DNA of 64,000 nt from Lentzea xinjiangensis (lineage in GTDB: Bacteria; Actinomycetota; Actinomycetes; Mycobacteriales; Pseudonocardiaceae): positions 62,001 through 126,000 of the forward strand of contig NZ_FOFR01000021.1 of the NCBI RefSeq assembly GCF_900110955.1, in the 5' to 3' direction. This document shows, in pieces, positions 55,808 to 64,000 of the stretch. The stretch's first letter is position 1, and each line of letters starts with the position of its first letter. A program made the position numbers and the translations under genes. The notes under the pieces were generated by a model, which worked only from the letters and a program-made list of their open reading frames with translations, ran no database searches and was not told the origin of the DNA.

Positions 55808-58800
55808 TCAACGCCCCCTCACGGCACGGGTGGTGCCGCGATGGAGCAACTTCTCCTGCGCCTCGCGTGCTCCGAGAAGGTTCCGACCGCGGTAGAGCGC
55901 GAGTACCCGAAGCCAGTGTTCACCAGCTTTCCCGTGCTCGCCCAACCGGTCGTGGACGTCGCCGATGCCCGCGTGGGCGGATGCCTGCTCCTGGCGGTGG
56001 CCGGCATCAGTGGCCACCGCCAGGGCGTTGCCGTAGTGGTCGAGGGCGTGGAGGAGAAGTCCCGCAGCTGCCTGGGCGGCGGCCAGCGAGTTGAGGTTTT
56101 CGGCGATCAACTCCGTGTCGCCGACGACGCGAGCGAGCTCCGTCGCCTCCTTGTGGAGGCGCAACGCCTGTTCGTGGTTCCCACGCCGAACGTGCACCAC
56201 GCCCAGCATCCGGAGCGCATCACTTTCCAGTGTGCGGAACCCCGCTTCCCGAGCAAGGGTCAAGCCGAGCTGGACGTGGTCCGACGCGCTGTCGAGCCGG
56301 CCCGCGTGCAGGTCCACCCTCGACAGGCAGAGCAACGCGTTGCACTCAAGGTGCTTGGCACCCTTCTGCCTGCACAAGGGGATTATCGTCAAGAGGTGCG
56401 ACAACGCCTCGTCGGCGCGGCCGAGGGCCACCAGATTCCGGGAGTGGTTGATGGTGACCGCGCAGTGCAAGTACCACCCGTCATCGGCGTCGGTCAAGGT
56501 GAGGGCTTGTTCGAACCACCGCCCTCCCTCGTCCAGTTCGCCCTTCTTGCTGTACACGCAGCCGAGGAAGCTGAGCGTGGCGACCTCGAACGCCCGTTCG
56601 CCGGTGCGGCGGAACGCGGCCAGCGCCCATTCCAGGTGGCCCATCGCGTCACCGTCGCAGCCCAAGCGGGACAGGGTGGCGCCGAGCACGCGTCGCGCTT
56701 TGGCTTCCGCGCACTCGTCCCCCAGCGCACGGGTGGCGTCGAGTTCACGCGTGTGCAGGGTCATCGCGTCGTCGTTGTAACCTCCGGTGTCGAGGTAACG
56801 CCAGATCGTCTGCGACAGGTGGATCACCGCCGCCGGGCCGCCATGCCGGCTGATCTCCACCAGGTTGGTCCGCTCGTCGTCGAGCCACTGCCAGGCGTGT
56901 TCGTAGGTCGTGAAGGACGGCGTTTCCCCGTCGAACCGAGGCGGCTCCGGCCTGCGGGCGTAGTCATCTCGAGCGATCACGTCCATCGCCTTCGAAGCCG
57001 TGAACAGGTAGCAGCCGACGAGCCGGTCCAGAGCGGCCTCCCGCTCGGCAGCGCTGTCAGTGGACGCCGCGAGTTCGGCCGCGTAGGCGCGTAGCAGGTC
57101 ATGAAGCCGAAAACGGCCGTCGGAGGACGAATCGATCAGATGTGCCCGCCGCAGCGCCTGCAACGCGCGGCGCGTGTCCCGCAGTCCGGCTCCGGCCAAT
57201 GCCGCCGTTGCGTATTCGTCGACGTCGTGCCCGGGGTGCAGCCCGAGCAGGCGGAAGGTCCTGGCCGTGCCGGGGTCGAGCTGCCGATACGACCAGGAGA
57301 ACACCGCGCGCACAGCGGTGTGCGGATCACCGTCGATGTCCAGCACGTCCAGCACGGCCTGTTGAGCGGCGAGTTCGTCGGCGAATCGACCGAGACCGCG
57401 TCCAGGCCGCGACCGGACCAGCTCAGCGGCGATCCGCAAGGCCAGCGGCAGCCGGGCGCACCGCCGCACCAGCTCACGAGCGGCTTCGGGTTCGGCGTCC
57501 ACCCGGTCGTCGAGCAGCATCTGGAGCAGGAGGTGCGCGTCCTCGTTCGGCAGCCGTTCCAGGTGCAGGCGGTGCGCACCCTCCCGGGCAACCAGGCCGG
57601 CCAGCGCGTTCCGGCTGGTCACCACCACGAAGCACGACGAACCACCGGGCAACAGCGGGCGCACCTGCTCCACGGTGCGGGCGTTGTCGAGCACCACCAA
57701 CATCCGACTCCGCGCGGTCAAACTCCGAAACCGCGCGGCGCGCTCGTCGAGGTCGTGCGGAATCGCCGCACCGTCCAAGCCCAGTGCGCGCAGGAACCCG
57801 GCCAGCGCGTCCTCCGGCGTCACCGGCTGTTCGGGACCGTATCCACGCAGGTCCACGTACAGCTGGCCGCCGGGAAACCTCTCCCGCGCCCGGTGCGCCC
57901 ACCGCACCGCCAAGGCCGTCTTGCCCACACCGGCGGTTCCTGCCACAGCCGTGATCACTGCACCCGGCTCGGTGACGAGCAGGCCGTCCAGTTCCTCGAG
58001 TTCAGCTTCCCTGCCGACGAACCCGAGGACGTCCATCGGAAGCTGGGCAGGCGCGGTCGCGGCTCCCCCACCGGCGCTCGGTTCGAACGCATCTCCGGCG
58101 AGCATGCGCCGGTGCAGCTCGCGCAACTGCGGCCCCGGCTCCAAACCCAACTCGTCGACGAGCGTGTCCCGCGCCGTGCGGTAGGCCTGCAACGCCTCCG
58201 CTTGCCGTCCCGCGCGGGACAGCGCGATCATGAGCAGGCCGTGCAGCCGTTCACGCAGGGGGTGCTGCCTGACCAGCTCGGCCAGTTCACCGGTGACCGC
58301 CACGTTCGGGTCGCAGGCCAACTCGGCCTCGTAGAGCGCCTCCAGCGCGGTCAGCTTGAGCTCGGCCAGCCGGTGTGCCCAGTCGGTCAGGACAGGGACG
58401 TCCACATCGCCGAGCGGTTCGCCCCTCCACAGCTCCAGGGCTGACCGGAGCAACGTGACCGCCACTTTCGGCTCCTCGGCCGCGACTTCTCGTGCCTCTT
58501 CGAGCCGCGACGCGAACCGCTGCGCGTCCAACTCCCCGTCCAGCACCGTCAACCGGTACCCCGCTGGCCCGAGCGTCAGCCGATCCGCCTCGGCGAAGAC
58601 GTTCCGCAGCCGGTGCACGTGGAGCTGCAACTTCTGCCCGGCTCGGGGATCACGCCGATCACCCCACATCGTCTCCGTCAGCGCGTCCACCGACACCGGT
58701 TGGTTGGCGTGGTAGAGCAGCACGCCGAGCAGAGTGCTCTGCAACCGTCCCGGCGACATCGCGCCCCGGTTCCCCACCTTGATCAGCATTGGGCCCAACA

Positions 58801-58813
58801 CCTGGAACTCCAC
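55808..58813 (-). CDS. AfsR/SARP-family regulator (BTAD, NB-ARC, TPR)
   Basis: A 1001-residue transcriptional regulator. Order of domains: OmpR-type winged helix (MEFQVLGPMLIKVGNRGAMS, residues 1-95), BTAD (100-250, PLRERLHGLLMIALSRAGRQ), NB-ARC ATPase with P-loop GTAGVGKTA near residue 298 and Walker B region (MLVVLDNARTVEQVRPLLPG), then TPR repeats from about 700. Such proteins activate secondary-metabolite or morphological genes. The GTG at 58813 places the family N-terminus and follows ggggtg. No biosynthetic cluster is in the window; the divergent I36 inhibitor gene is the nearest candidate target. Confidence 0.92.
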   Translation of the reverse strand: MEFQVLGPMLIKVGNRGAMSPGRLQSTLLGVLLYHANQPVSVDALTETMWGDRRDPRAGQKLQLHVHRLRNVFAEADRLTLGPAGYRLTVLDGELDAQRFASRLEEAREVAAEEPKVAVTLLRSALELWRGEPLGDVDVPVLTDWAHRLAELKLTALEALYEAELACDPNVAVTGELAELVRQHPLRERLHGLLMIALSRAGRQAEALQAYRTARDTLVDELGLEPGPQLRELHRRMLAGDAFEPSAGGGAATAPAQLPMDVLGFVGREAELEELDGLLVTEPGAVITAVAGTAGVGKTALAVRWAHRARERFPGGQLYVDLRGYGPEQPVTPEDALAGFLRALGLDGAAIPHDLDERAARFRSLTARSRMLVVLDNARTVEQVRPLLPGGSSCFVVVTSRNALAGLVAREGAHRLHLERLPNEDAHLLLQMLLDDRVDAEPEAARELVRRCARLPLALRIAAELVRSRPGRGLGRFADELAAQQAVLDVLDIDGDPHTAVRAVFSWSYRQLDPGTARTFRLLGLHPGHDVDEYATAALAGAGLRDTRRALQALRRAHLIDSSSDGRFRLHDLLRAYAAELAASTDSAAEREAALDRLVGCYLFTASKAMDVIARDDYARRPEPPRFDGETPSFTTYEHAWQWLDDERTNLVEISRHGGPAAVIHLSQTIWRYLDTGGYNDDAMTLHTRELDATRALGDECAEAKARRVLGATLSRLGCDGDAMGHLEWALAAFRRTGERAFEVATLSFLGCVYSKKGELDEGGRWFEQALTLTDADDGWYLHCAVTINHSRNLVALGRADEALSHLLTIIPLCRQKGAKHLECNALLCLSRVDLHAGRLDSASDHVQLGLTLAREAGFRTLESDALRMLGVVHVRRGNHEQALRLHKEATELARVVGDTELIAENLNSLAAAQAAAGLLLHALDHYGNALAVATDAGHRQEQASAHAGIGDVHDRLGEHGKAGEHWLRVLALYRGRNLLGAREAQEKLLHRGTTRAVRGR

Positions 58814-59043
58814 CGCACACCCCCGCTGTCCGCCCCACGTCCAGTCTGGCGCAGCCGCCCAGGTAGTGGTGGTCCGAACAGACGTACGACGTTTGGCGCC
58901 GAAGGCCGCGACCGGACGGTCCGTCCCCGTCCGAACGACGCGCTCGCCCGGCACTTTCCCGGTCGTGAAACCGGGGTGAAAGCGCCGGGCCGGATCGTCA
59001 CCGGCAGACGAGTTCCCGGATTCGCTCAGCAGGAGGTAATCGG

Positions 59044-59598
59044 ATGAGGCGATTGCGCATCAGCGCGATGAGGCCGGCCGTGGCGGTGGCCGCCGCGGGC
59101 TCACTCATCGTCGCGGTCACCGGCGGCGCCCAGGCCACGACCCCGGATGTGAGCGTGCAGGCAGAGATCACGCAGGTGCTCGAACGGACCGCGGGAGGCG
59201 TGCAGATCAGCCCGAACCAGATCGCCTGGCAGGACGGGAGGGTGGTGCTCACCATTCCGCTTGCCGGCGAGAAGCCAGCCCGTGCGGCGGAGGGCTCCGT
59301 GGCACCGCTGGGAACGAGGAACTGCACCAAGTACTGGACCTGCCTCTACGAGCACAAGGACTATGAAGGACGCAAGCTGTCGTTCACGGAGTGCAACGAG
59401 ATCCAGGACCTGAGCGACTACGACTTCAGCGACAAGACCTCTTCCTGGCACAACAACCAGAGTTCGGGCACCAAAACCCGCGTCTACAACTGGACCGGAT
59501 CGTGGTCGGGGATCTGGACGACCGGTGGTGCGGAATCGTGGTCTTCCTACGTCGGTGCTGCGGACAACGACAAGGCGGACGGCATCAAGGCCTGCTGA
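59044..59598 (+). CDS. Secreted peptidase-inhibitor I36-like protein
   Basis: A 184-residue exported protein. The signal peptide covers about 1-30 (AVAVAAAGSLIVAVTGGAQA). A pro-region of about 65 residues precedes the mature domain, which has the SMPI/I36 beta-gamma-crystallin pattern: CTKYWTCLYEHKDYEGRKLS, then SSWHNNQSSGTKTRVYNW. Cysteines near NCTKYWTC, TECNE and the C-terminus should form disulfides. Function: likely metalloproteinase inhibition or a wall role. ATG follows caggaggt, an excellent ribosome site, and the gene is divergent from the AfsR-type regulator. Confidence 0.85.
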   Translation: MRRLRISAMRPAVAVAAAGSLIVAVTGGAQATTPDVSVQAEITQVLERTAGGVQISPNQIAWQDGRVVLTIPLAGEKPARAAEGSVAPLGTRNCTKYWTCLYEHKDYEGRKLSFTECNEIQDLSDYDFSDKTSSWHNNQSSGTKTRVYNWTGSWSGIWTTGGAESWSSYVGAADNDKADGIKAC

Positions 59599-59607
59599 GC
59601 GCCCCGG

Positions 59608-59636
59608 CGGCCGGTCGCCTCGCCGCGGGCCGGCCG
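59608..59636 (+). terminator. Terminator hairpin after the I36-like gene
   Basis: Stem cggccgg (59608-59614) against ccggccg (59630-59636), 15-nt loop, 10 nt after the stop. Confidence 0.45.
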
Positions 59637-60045
59637 TGAACCGCGCATCATCGTCCCGGAGGATCACATTGCGGAAGTGCGCAGTGAGTTCTTCTCGATG
59701 AAAGTCAGCGCCAGGTGATGCGGTGCTTGTGCTTCCCCGACCACCAGAGGCCGTGCCCGTTCGGTCCCTGGGGGAGCGATCGGCGGAGATGACGAGACCG
59801 TCGAGGTCGAGGCGTGGGAGGCCGGCGCTCGTGGCTTCGGGACACCCGACGCCATCACACGGCATCGCCGATCTTTACCGGAAAGAGCCAACGAGCCCAC
59901 CGGTCGTCTCCCGTGCGATTTCACGGATCCGCCTGTCCGGCGGTATCCGGCTCACAGAACGAAGGGAGATTTTCCTGAGAGGTGAGGGCGAACCCATCAC
60001 GATGTTCGTTGCAAGACGTCCTTGAAGTCGCGAGAGGAACTTGAC
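59637..60045. other. Intergenic stretch without a recognised gene
   Basis: About 400 bp with mixed codon patterns and several short frames, none matching a family. It should hold the promoter for the secreted-protein genes that follow, but no clear -10/-35 pair stands out. Confidence 0.35.
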
Positions 60046-60417
60046 ATGCTCAAAACAAGGCAAAGAATCGGCAGTGTGGTTGCGATTGCGGCGATGGCGG
60101 CAGGAGCGGTGTTGTTCACCGCGACTCCGGCATCCGCACTGGGGAACAACCGCACCGTGGAGCGCAGTTGCGGCAAGAACTACGTATCCAGCGGGCACAA
60201 CGGCAGTACCACAACAGGTCACAGCTGGGCGCAGACCAAACGGCAGTCGGGTACTTGCGCCGGCAGGCTCAGCGCTGCGCTGGAGCGCAACGACGGCTAC
60301 TGGTCACAACGGACCTACGGTGACCGCAACGAAGCGTACGCCACAGCTCGGTTCAACAGCCGGGCCATGCACGGCTTGCATTGGGGCTGCGACGACTGCA
60401 ACGTGACCCGGAGTTGA
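60046..60417 (+). CDS. Small secreted protein, unknown function
   Basis: A 123-residue exported protein. The signal peptide is about residues 1-30 (VVAIAAMAAGAVLFTATPAS, cleavage after SA). The mature part has four cysteines (RSCGKNYVSS, GTCAGR, WGCDDC) and many Ser/Thr/Asn. The ATG follows gagaggaa. A lipoprotein gene starts one base after its stop, so both are co-expressed. No family recognised. Confidence 0.75.
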   Translation: MLKTRQRIGSVVAIAAMAAGAVLFTATPASALGNNRTVERSCGKNYVSSGHNGSTTTGHSWAQTKRQSGTCAGRLSAALERNDGYWSQRTYGDRNEAYATARFNSRAMHGLHWGCDDCNVTRS

Positions 60418-60418
60418 C

Positions 60419-60982
60419 GTGCGACGGGCACTTCTGGTGATCGGCCTGCTGGTTGTCGTCGCGATCACGGCATGCGCCACGTCGGACGAGGGGCTCGGTG
60501 ATCGGCGGGTGCCCGTCGGCGGTCCGCCCGCCGCGCAGTCCTGGGCACTGGACGATGACACGGTTACCGATGCGGAATACCGAAAGGCCGTGGACGACTT
60601 CGTCCTGTGCGTGCGCGCCGCAGGCTATGCCGTCACCGACCCCGCGCTCAGTCCGGTCGACGGCCTGAGCTTGATCTACAGGATCACGCCAGCCGGCGAT
60701 CCGGCTGCCTACAACGACATCGTGCAGACGTGCAACATCGGCACTATGTCCCACATCGAACCCCGCTACGTTGAACCACGCCACCAGCGGATGGACAACA
60801 GGCTGCGCCCCGTTGTCGCCGGCTGCCTCCGCGATCGCGGTATCGCCACCAGCGGGCAGGAGGAGAACGTCGTGGACTTCGACGCGCGCACCGAGAACGA
60901 CGACCTGCTCATGGAGTGCGTGCTCCACGCGGTGAACGAGGTCTTCCCGGAACTGCCTGATGTGATCACCATCCGAAAGTGA
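60419..60982 (+). CDS. Small lipoprotein, unknown function
   Basis: A 187-residue protein from the GTG at 60419, one base after the preceding stop. Signal with lipobox ending in Cys (VVVAITACATSDEG). The mature part has paired cysteines (DFVLCVRAAGY, IVQTCNIG, VAGCLRDRG, LLMECVLHAV), a four-helix pattern with two disulfides that is common in actinobacterial lipoproteins of unknown role. Probably acts at the wall with the secreted protein encoded upstream. Confidence 0.75.
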   Translation: MRRALLVIGLLVVVAITACATSDEGLGDRRVPVGGPPAAQSWALDDDTVTDAEYRKAVDDFVLCVRAAGYAVTDPALSPVDGLSLIYRITPAGDPAAYNDIVQTCNIGTMSHIEPRYVEPRHQRMDNRLRPVVAGCLRDRGIATSGQEENVVDFDARTENDDLLMECVLHAVNEVFPELPDVITIRK

Positions 60983-61316
60983 CACCCGCTCGGTCCATCG
61001 ACGACGTTCTGACCTGCGCCGCTTCTACTGACGGATGACGTTATTGGCCTTCACACGCCAGCCGCACTTGGCAACTACGTGCGTTTCCGCTGGTAGTGGC
61101 TCTTTCTGACACGGTAGTGGTGGCGGCGCCAGTGGGACCGGGGGCCTGCCCAGTTCTCGGTGGAAGGGCCCGTTTCCGAGCTTGAGCAGGTGAGAGCCCT
61201 CTGGTGCGCAGATGGGGGAACTCCTGGTAGATCGGACGCTGTCGCGGCGCCGCTCTGCCAGGAGTTCCTTGTTGTCGTGCTTGACGCCCGCGGACGGTGT
61301 CACCGCGAGTGCCCGA
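60983..61316. other. Intergenic stretch with an 11-bp inverted repeat
   Basis: GC content drops here. An inverted repeat ggaactcctgg (61217-61227) against ccaggagttcc (61258-61268), 30-nt loop, may be an insertion-sequence end or terminator. A 92-codon minus-strand frame (61025-61303) exists but shows no family. Confidence 0.4.
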
Positions 61317-61797
61317 TGTCAGTGGGCCGAGTTGGACCCGCTGTTGCCCGGCCTGGCGTGCCTGGCCGGGAGGGGAGGTCTGGACCGAGGCCGGTGTGGC
61401 CGCGGCTGCACGAGCCGTCGTCGGCGAAGTTGCGGTCGACGGGTCCGTTGGACTGGTCGCGGGCGGCGGTGGATTCCTCGTCGGTCAGGGCGGTGAAGGG
61501 CGGCTGAAAATCCGTCCGAGCCCGGTTGACCGTGCCCGGACGGGTTCGAAGCACCACCTGATCACTGACGACGGCGGTGTGCCGCTGGCCGTGACGCTGA
61601 CCGGCGCCAACCGCGACGTCACCTAACTGATGCCACTGCTCGACGCCGTCCCGTCGGTACGTGGCCGACGAGGCCGCCCTCGGCGCAAACCTCACCGAGT
61701 CTGCGCTGACCGGGCCTACGACCACGACAAGTACCGCAAGCGAGTCCGTGCCAAGGGCATCCGGCCGTTCATCGCCCGCCGCGGCGTCGAGGGCGAA
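61317..61797 (+). mobile_element. IS5-family transposase remnant
   Basis: Fragments in several frames follow an IS5 transposase: WAELDPLLPG, then EVWTEAGV, WPRLHE, GPLDWSRAAVDSSSVRAVKG, PSPVDRARTGSKHHLITDD and CADRAYDHDKYRKRVRAKGI. Frameshifts occur near 61410 and 61505, and TAA at 61624-61626 replaces the Gln codon expected in DVTQL. The element ends abruptly at the Arg-Gly of RRGVEG, where the Lnt-like remnant begins. Confidence 0.78.
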
Positions 61798-62508
61798 GAT
61801 CGTCATGTGGTCGGAGAACGCGGCCTACGTCTCCGGCGCCGGTCTGCCCTCGCTCCTCTCGCAGGCACAGCGCGTCGCCCGCGAGGAGCAGATCTAGCTG
61901 CTCGTCGCCGACAACGTCTACCTGCCCACCCCGCGGGACAGCCGGGACGAAACCCACTTGACCGGCCCTGACGGTGCTGTCCTGTGGACCTACCAGAAGT
62001 CGCACCCGGTCCCGGGTCTGGAGCCGTACCGGCCCGGCACCGGCGTCGCCCCGGTCGTCAGCACGCCTTACGGCCGCCTCTCGAGCGTGATCTGCTACGA
62101 CGCTCACTTCCCGTCGATGATGCGCGCCGATGCCGACATCATGCTGGTGCCCGGCGGCGACTGGCCGCAGATCGGTCACGTGCACTCCGAGATGGCCGGC
62201 CTGCGCGCCATCGAGAACGGCTACTCACTCGTCCGGCAGGACTACGTGTCGGCTGGTCGGTGGCGTTCGACAGCCAAGGCCATGCGCTGTCCTCTCAGAA
62301 CACCTTGGTCGATCAGGACCAGTGGCTGGTCGACGTGCCGATCCACGGCGTCACCACCCCCTACCGCGTGATCGGGGACGCCTTCGCCTGGCTGTGTCTG
62401 GCCGGTGCGGCCGCCCTCGTCGGTTTCGGTGTCTTCCGGCGGCGGCCTCCGGCGTTCGCACCGCCGGAGCGCGCCACCGGGCGGGAGCCGGAATTCGTGG
62501 CACGTTAG
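61795..62508 (+). pseudogene. Apolipoprotein N-acyltransferase (Lnt)-like C-terminal remnant
   Basis: The nitrilase-like domain of an Lnt-type membrane acyltransferase: KIVMWSENAAYVSGAGLPSL, then (after TAG at 61895) GPDGAVLWTYQKSHPVPGLE, SSVICYDAHFPSMMRADADI (catalytic Cys in VICYD) and AGLRAIENGYSLVR. A frameshift near 62245 leads to FDSQGHALSSQNTLVDQDQW and a final membrane helix. The N-terminal membrane half is gone, replaced by the IS5 remnant. In intact enzymes the reaction is N-acylation of lipoproteins. Confidence 0.8.
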
Positions 62509-62757
62509 GCGGCGGTGGGAACCCGCCACCACCACAGGCCGCTCAGGACAGCCGTTCGAGATCGAGAACAGTGCACTCCTGTCGCTCGGCGACGCGCGCG
62601 GTACCGCCTAGCGGTGCTGCGCGCGCCGCCGCCGAAGCCAACCGCGCGCAACACGATCGGGTGGTGCTTACGACCCGGCAGTCCGCTCCTCGACCCCGCT
62701 CCGGTGCCGATGACCGCTGCTCCGTTTGCCCTCGGCGCCGCCGGGTAGACCGCCGCC

Positions 62758-63042
62758 ATGAGCACGAATGTCCGAGTGATGTCCATGGCCGATCACGAGT
62801 ACGCCGCCGAGGTGCACGAAGGCGCGGAGACGACCACGCACCACGTCGTGCTGACCGAGGACTTCCTCGACGACCTCGCACTGCCGGAGTTCGACGGCGC
62901 CGCGCTGGTCGAGGAGATCCTGCGGTACCTGCTCGACCGGGAGCCGAACACGTCGGTGCCGCGCGAGCTCGACCCCGCCGCGCTGGTGGGCCGGGACGCC
63001 GAGTTCCTGCCGGAGCTGCGGCGCCGCATGGGCGCGGAGTGA
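62758..63042 (+). CDS. Conserved small acidic protein
   Basis: A 94-residue soluble protein with HEYAAEVHEGAETTTHHVVL, LTEDFLDDLALPEFDGAALV and VEEILRYLLDREPNTSVPRE. It looks like a small family widely found in actinobacteria, function unknown to me. ATG at 62758; the preceding 249 bp are non-coding. It lies 10 nt before the DUF47 gene, so it may belong to the phosphate operon. Confidence 0.7.
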   Translation: MSTNVRVMSMADHEYAAEVHEGAETTTHHVVLTEDFLDDLALPEFDGAALVEEILRYLLDREPNTSVPRELDPAALVGRDAEFLPELRRRMGAE

Positions 63043-63052
63043 GAACCTCGGC

Positions 63053-63673
63053 ATGCGCATCAGCCGCAAGCCGACCGGCGCGAGGTTCTTCGAGCTCTTC
63101 GCCGAGATCGGGACGAACATCGGTGCCGGCGTGGAGGTGCTGCGCGAGTACGTGCGCGCGCCCCACGACCGGCGCCCCGAGCTGGCCGCGCGGATGCACG
63201 CCCTGGAGAACGTCGGTGACGACGCCACCCACGCGATCATCGAGCACCTGGACCGGTCGTTCGTCACGCCGTTCGACCGCGAGGACATCTACCGCCTGAC
63301 GTCCAGGCTGGACGACGTGGTGGACCACATGGACGCCGCGATCGACCTCGCCACCCTCTACCGGGTGGGTGAGCTGCCCCGGGGCGTCGAGACGCTCGTG
63401 GACCTGCTGTGCCAGGCTGCCCGGCTCACCGCCGACGCGATGCCCCGGCTCGCCGAGCCGCAGCGGCTGACCGACTTCTGGGTGCAGGTGAACCGCCTGG
63501 AGAACGAGGCCGACCAGGTCTACCGGCGGCTGCTGTCGGAGCTGTTCGACGGGGAGCGCGACGCCCTGGAGGTCATGAAGCTCAAGGACGTCGTGGACGA
63601 GCTGGAGGCCGCCGCCGACGCGTTCGAGCACGTGGCCGACGCGGTGCACTCGATCGCGGTGAAGGAGTCCTGA
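63053..63673 (+). CDS. DUF47/PhoU-like regulator of Pit phosphate transporter
   Basis: A 206-residue all-helical protein of the DUF47 family (RKPTGARFFELFAEIGTNIG, ENVGDDATHAIIEHLDRSFV, VTPFDREDIYRLTSRLDDVV, VNRLENEADQVYRRLLSELF). DUF47 proteins resemble PhoU and are encoded beside PitA, whose activity or stability they modulate, often binding metals at the Glu/Asp-rich helices. Its stop overlaps the transporter start (TGATG), so the two are translated together. Confidence 0.92.
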   Translation: MRISRKPTGARFFELFAEIGTNIGAGVEVLREYVRAPHDRRPELAARMHALENVGDDATHAIIEHLDRSFVTPFDREDIYRLTSRLDDVVDHMDAAIDLATLYRVGELPRGVETLVDLLCQAARLTADAMPRLAEPQRLTDFWVQVNRLENEADQVYRRLLSELFDGERDALEVMKLKDVVDELEAAADAFEHVADAVHSIAVKES

Positions 63674-64000
63674 TGCTCACCGCCGGGCTGGTGCTCGTGG
63701 TGGTGCTCGCCCTGAGTTTCGACTTCACCAACGGTTTCCACGACGCCGCCAACGCCATCGCGAGCGCGGTCTCCACCCGCGCGCTCACCCTGCGCGCCGC
63801 GCTCGCCCTGGCGGCGGTGATGAACCTGGTTGGCGCGCTGCTGGGCACCGGCGTCGCCGTCACCATCGCCTCCGGGCTCATCGACACCCCGGTCGGCGAC
63901 GACGCCCTGCACGTGGTCACCGCCGCGCTGGCCGGCGCCATCGCGTGGAACCTGCTCACCTGGTACTTCGGCCTGCCCTCGTCGTCGTCCCACGCTCTCG
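63673..64000 (+). CDS. pit: Inorganic phosphate transporter PitA family (3' end outside window)
   Basis: The first 109 codons of a Pit-type low-affinity metal-phosphate:H+ symporter. The signature FDFTNGFHDAANAIASAVST lies near residues 17-36, followed by membrane helices (ALALAAVMNLVGALLGTGVA) and SSSSHAL, the repeated GLPSSSSHAL motif. ATG 63673 overlaps the DUF47 stop by one base. The gene runs off the end of the window. Confidence 0.92.
   Translation, partial: MLTAGLVLVVVLALSFDFTNGFHDAANAIASAVSTRALTLRAALALAAVMNLVGALLGTGVAVTIASGLIDTPVGDDALHVVTAALAGAIAWNLLTWYFGLPSSSSHAL

Noticed and set aside
61025..61303. Minus-strand frame of 92 codons between the lipoprotein and the IS5 remnant
   Set aside because: No family, no ribosome site and no GC3 bias; overlaps the inverted repeat at 61217-61268.

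Overview
The window is high-GC (roughly 70 percent), uses many GTG starts, and its gene content points to a filamentous actinomycete, most likely Pseudonocardiaceae (Lentzea, Saccharothrix or Actinosynnema type): SARP/AfsR-type regulator, GAF-ANTAR regulators, XRE/MmyB-type regulator, LGFP-repeat and I36-inhibitor secreted proteins, GH76 mannanase, DesA-type desaturase. The taxonomic call is inference from gene families; no rRNA or tRNA gene is present.

Layout. 1-13.3 kb: 3' part of a PAS-GGDEF-EAL protein, a duplicated-module lipoprotein, an XRE regulator, an aldo/keto reductase with a perfect hairpin terminator, a decaying small-gene zone (6.1-7.2 kb), an acyl desaturase, a secreted beta-helix protein, an HPF-like protein, two coupled GAF-ANTAR regulators, a broken universal stress gene and an intact one. 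13.5-18.4 kb: SDR and SnoaL-like genes under a TetR regulator with clear dyad operators, then a kinase, pseudo-kinase and response-regulator operon. 18.4-30.5 kb: small secreted proteins, the tails of two truncated genes, a NemR-like/DJ-1 electrophile-defence pair, a membrane protein, GH76 with a LacI-type operator, PLP enzyme, methyltransferase, an IS5 remnant, and a Clp_N/HTH pair with an operator lying on its promoter. 30.9-40.3 kb: lipoprotein, a TetR-AKR-quinone oxidoreductase operon, a lipase-MerR pair, another pair of truncated genes, and two divergent HxlR/oxidoreductase pairs with dyads between them. 40.3-45 kb: a dipeptide/metallophore-type ABC importer (fused permease plus binding lipoprotein, no ATPase nearby) behind a Zur-like box. 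45.2-49.6 kb: a TetR, winged-helix and PPDK-like operon facing a histidine phosphatase; both start from almost identical promoter/operator blocks. 49.6-64 kb: small conserved genes, YbdK-type ligase, STAS protein, ASRT-like protein, amylase tail, secreted hydrolase, IS3 remnant, AfsR-type regulator, three secreted proteins or lipoproteins, an IS5 remnant joined to a dead Lnt-like gene, and the start of a DUF47-Pit phosphate uptake operon.

How it works together. The region is an accessory, regulation-rich stretch made of small self-contained regulator-plus-target modules, several with readable operators. It has been repeatedly trimmed: at least eight gene remnants are visible, two of them as head-to-head pairs that kept only their 3' ends. 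The most distinctive candidate system is the PPDK-like (ATP-grasp plus phospho-His domains only) operon sharing a 36-bp promoter block with the convergent histidine phosphatase.
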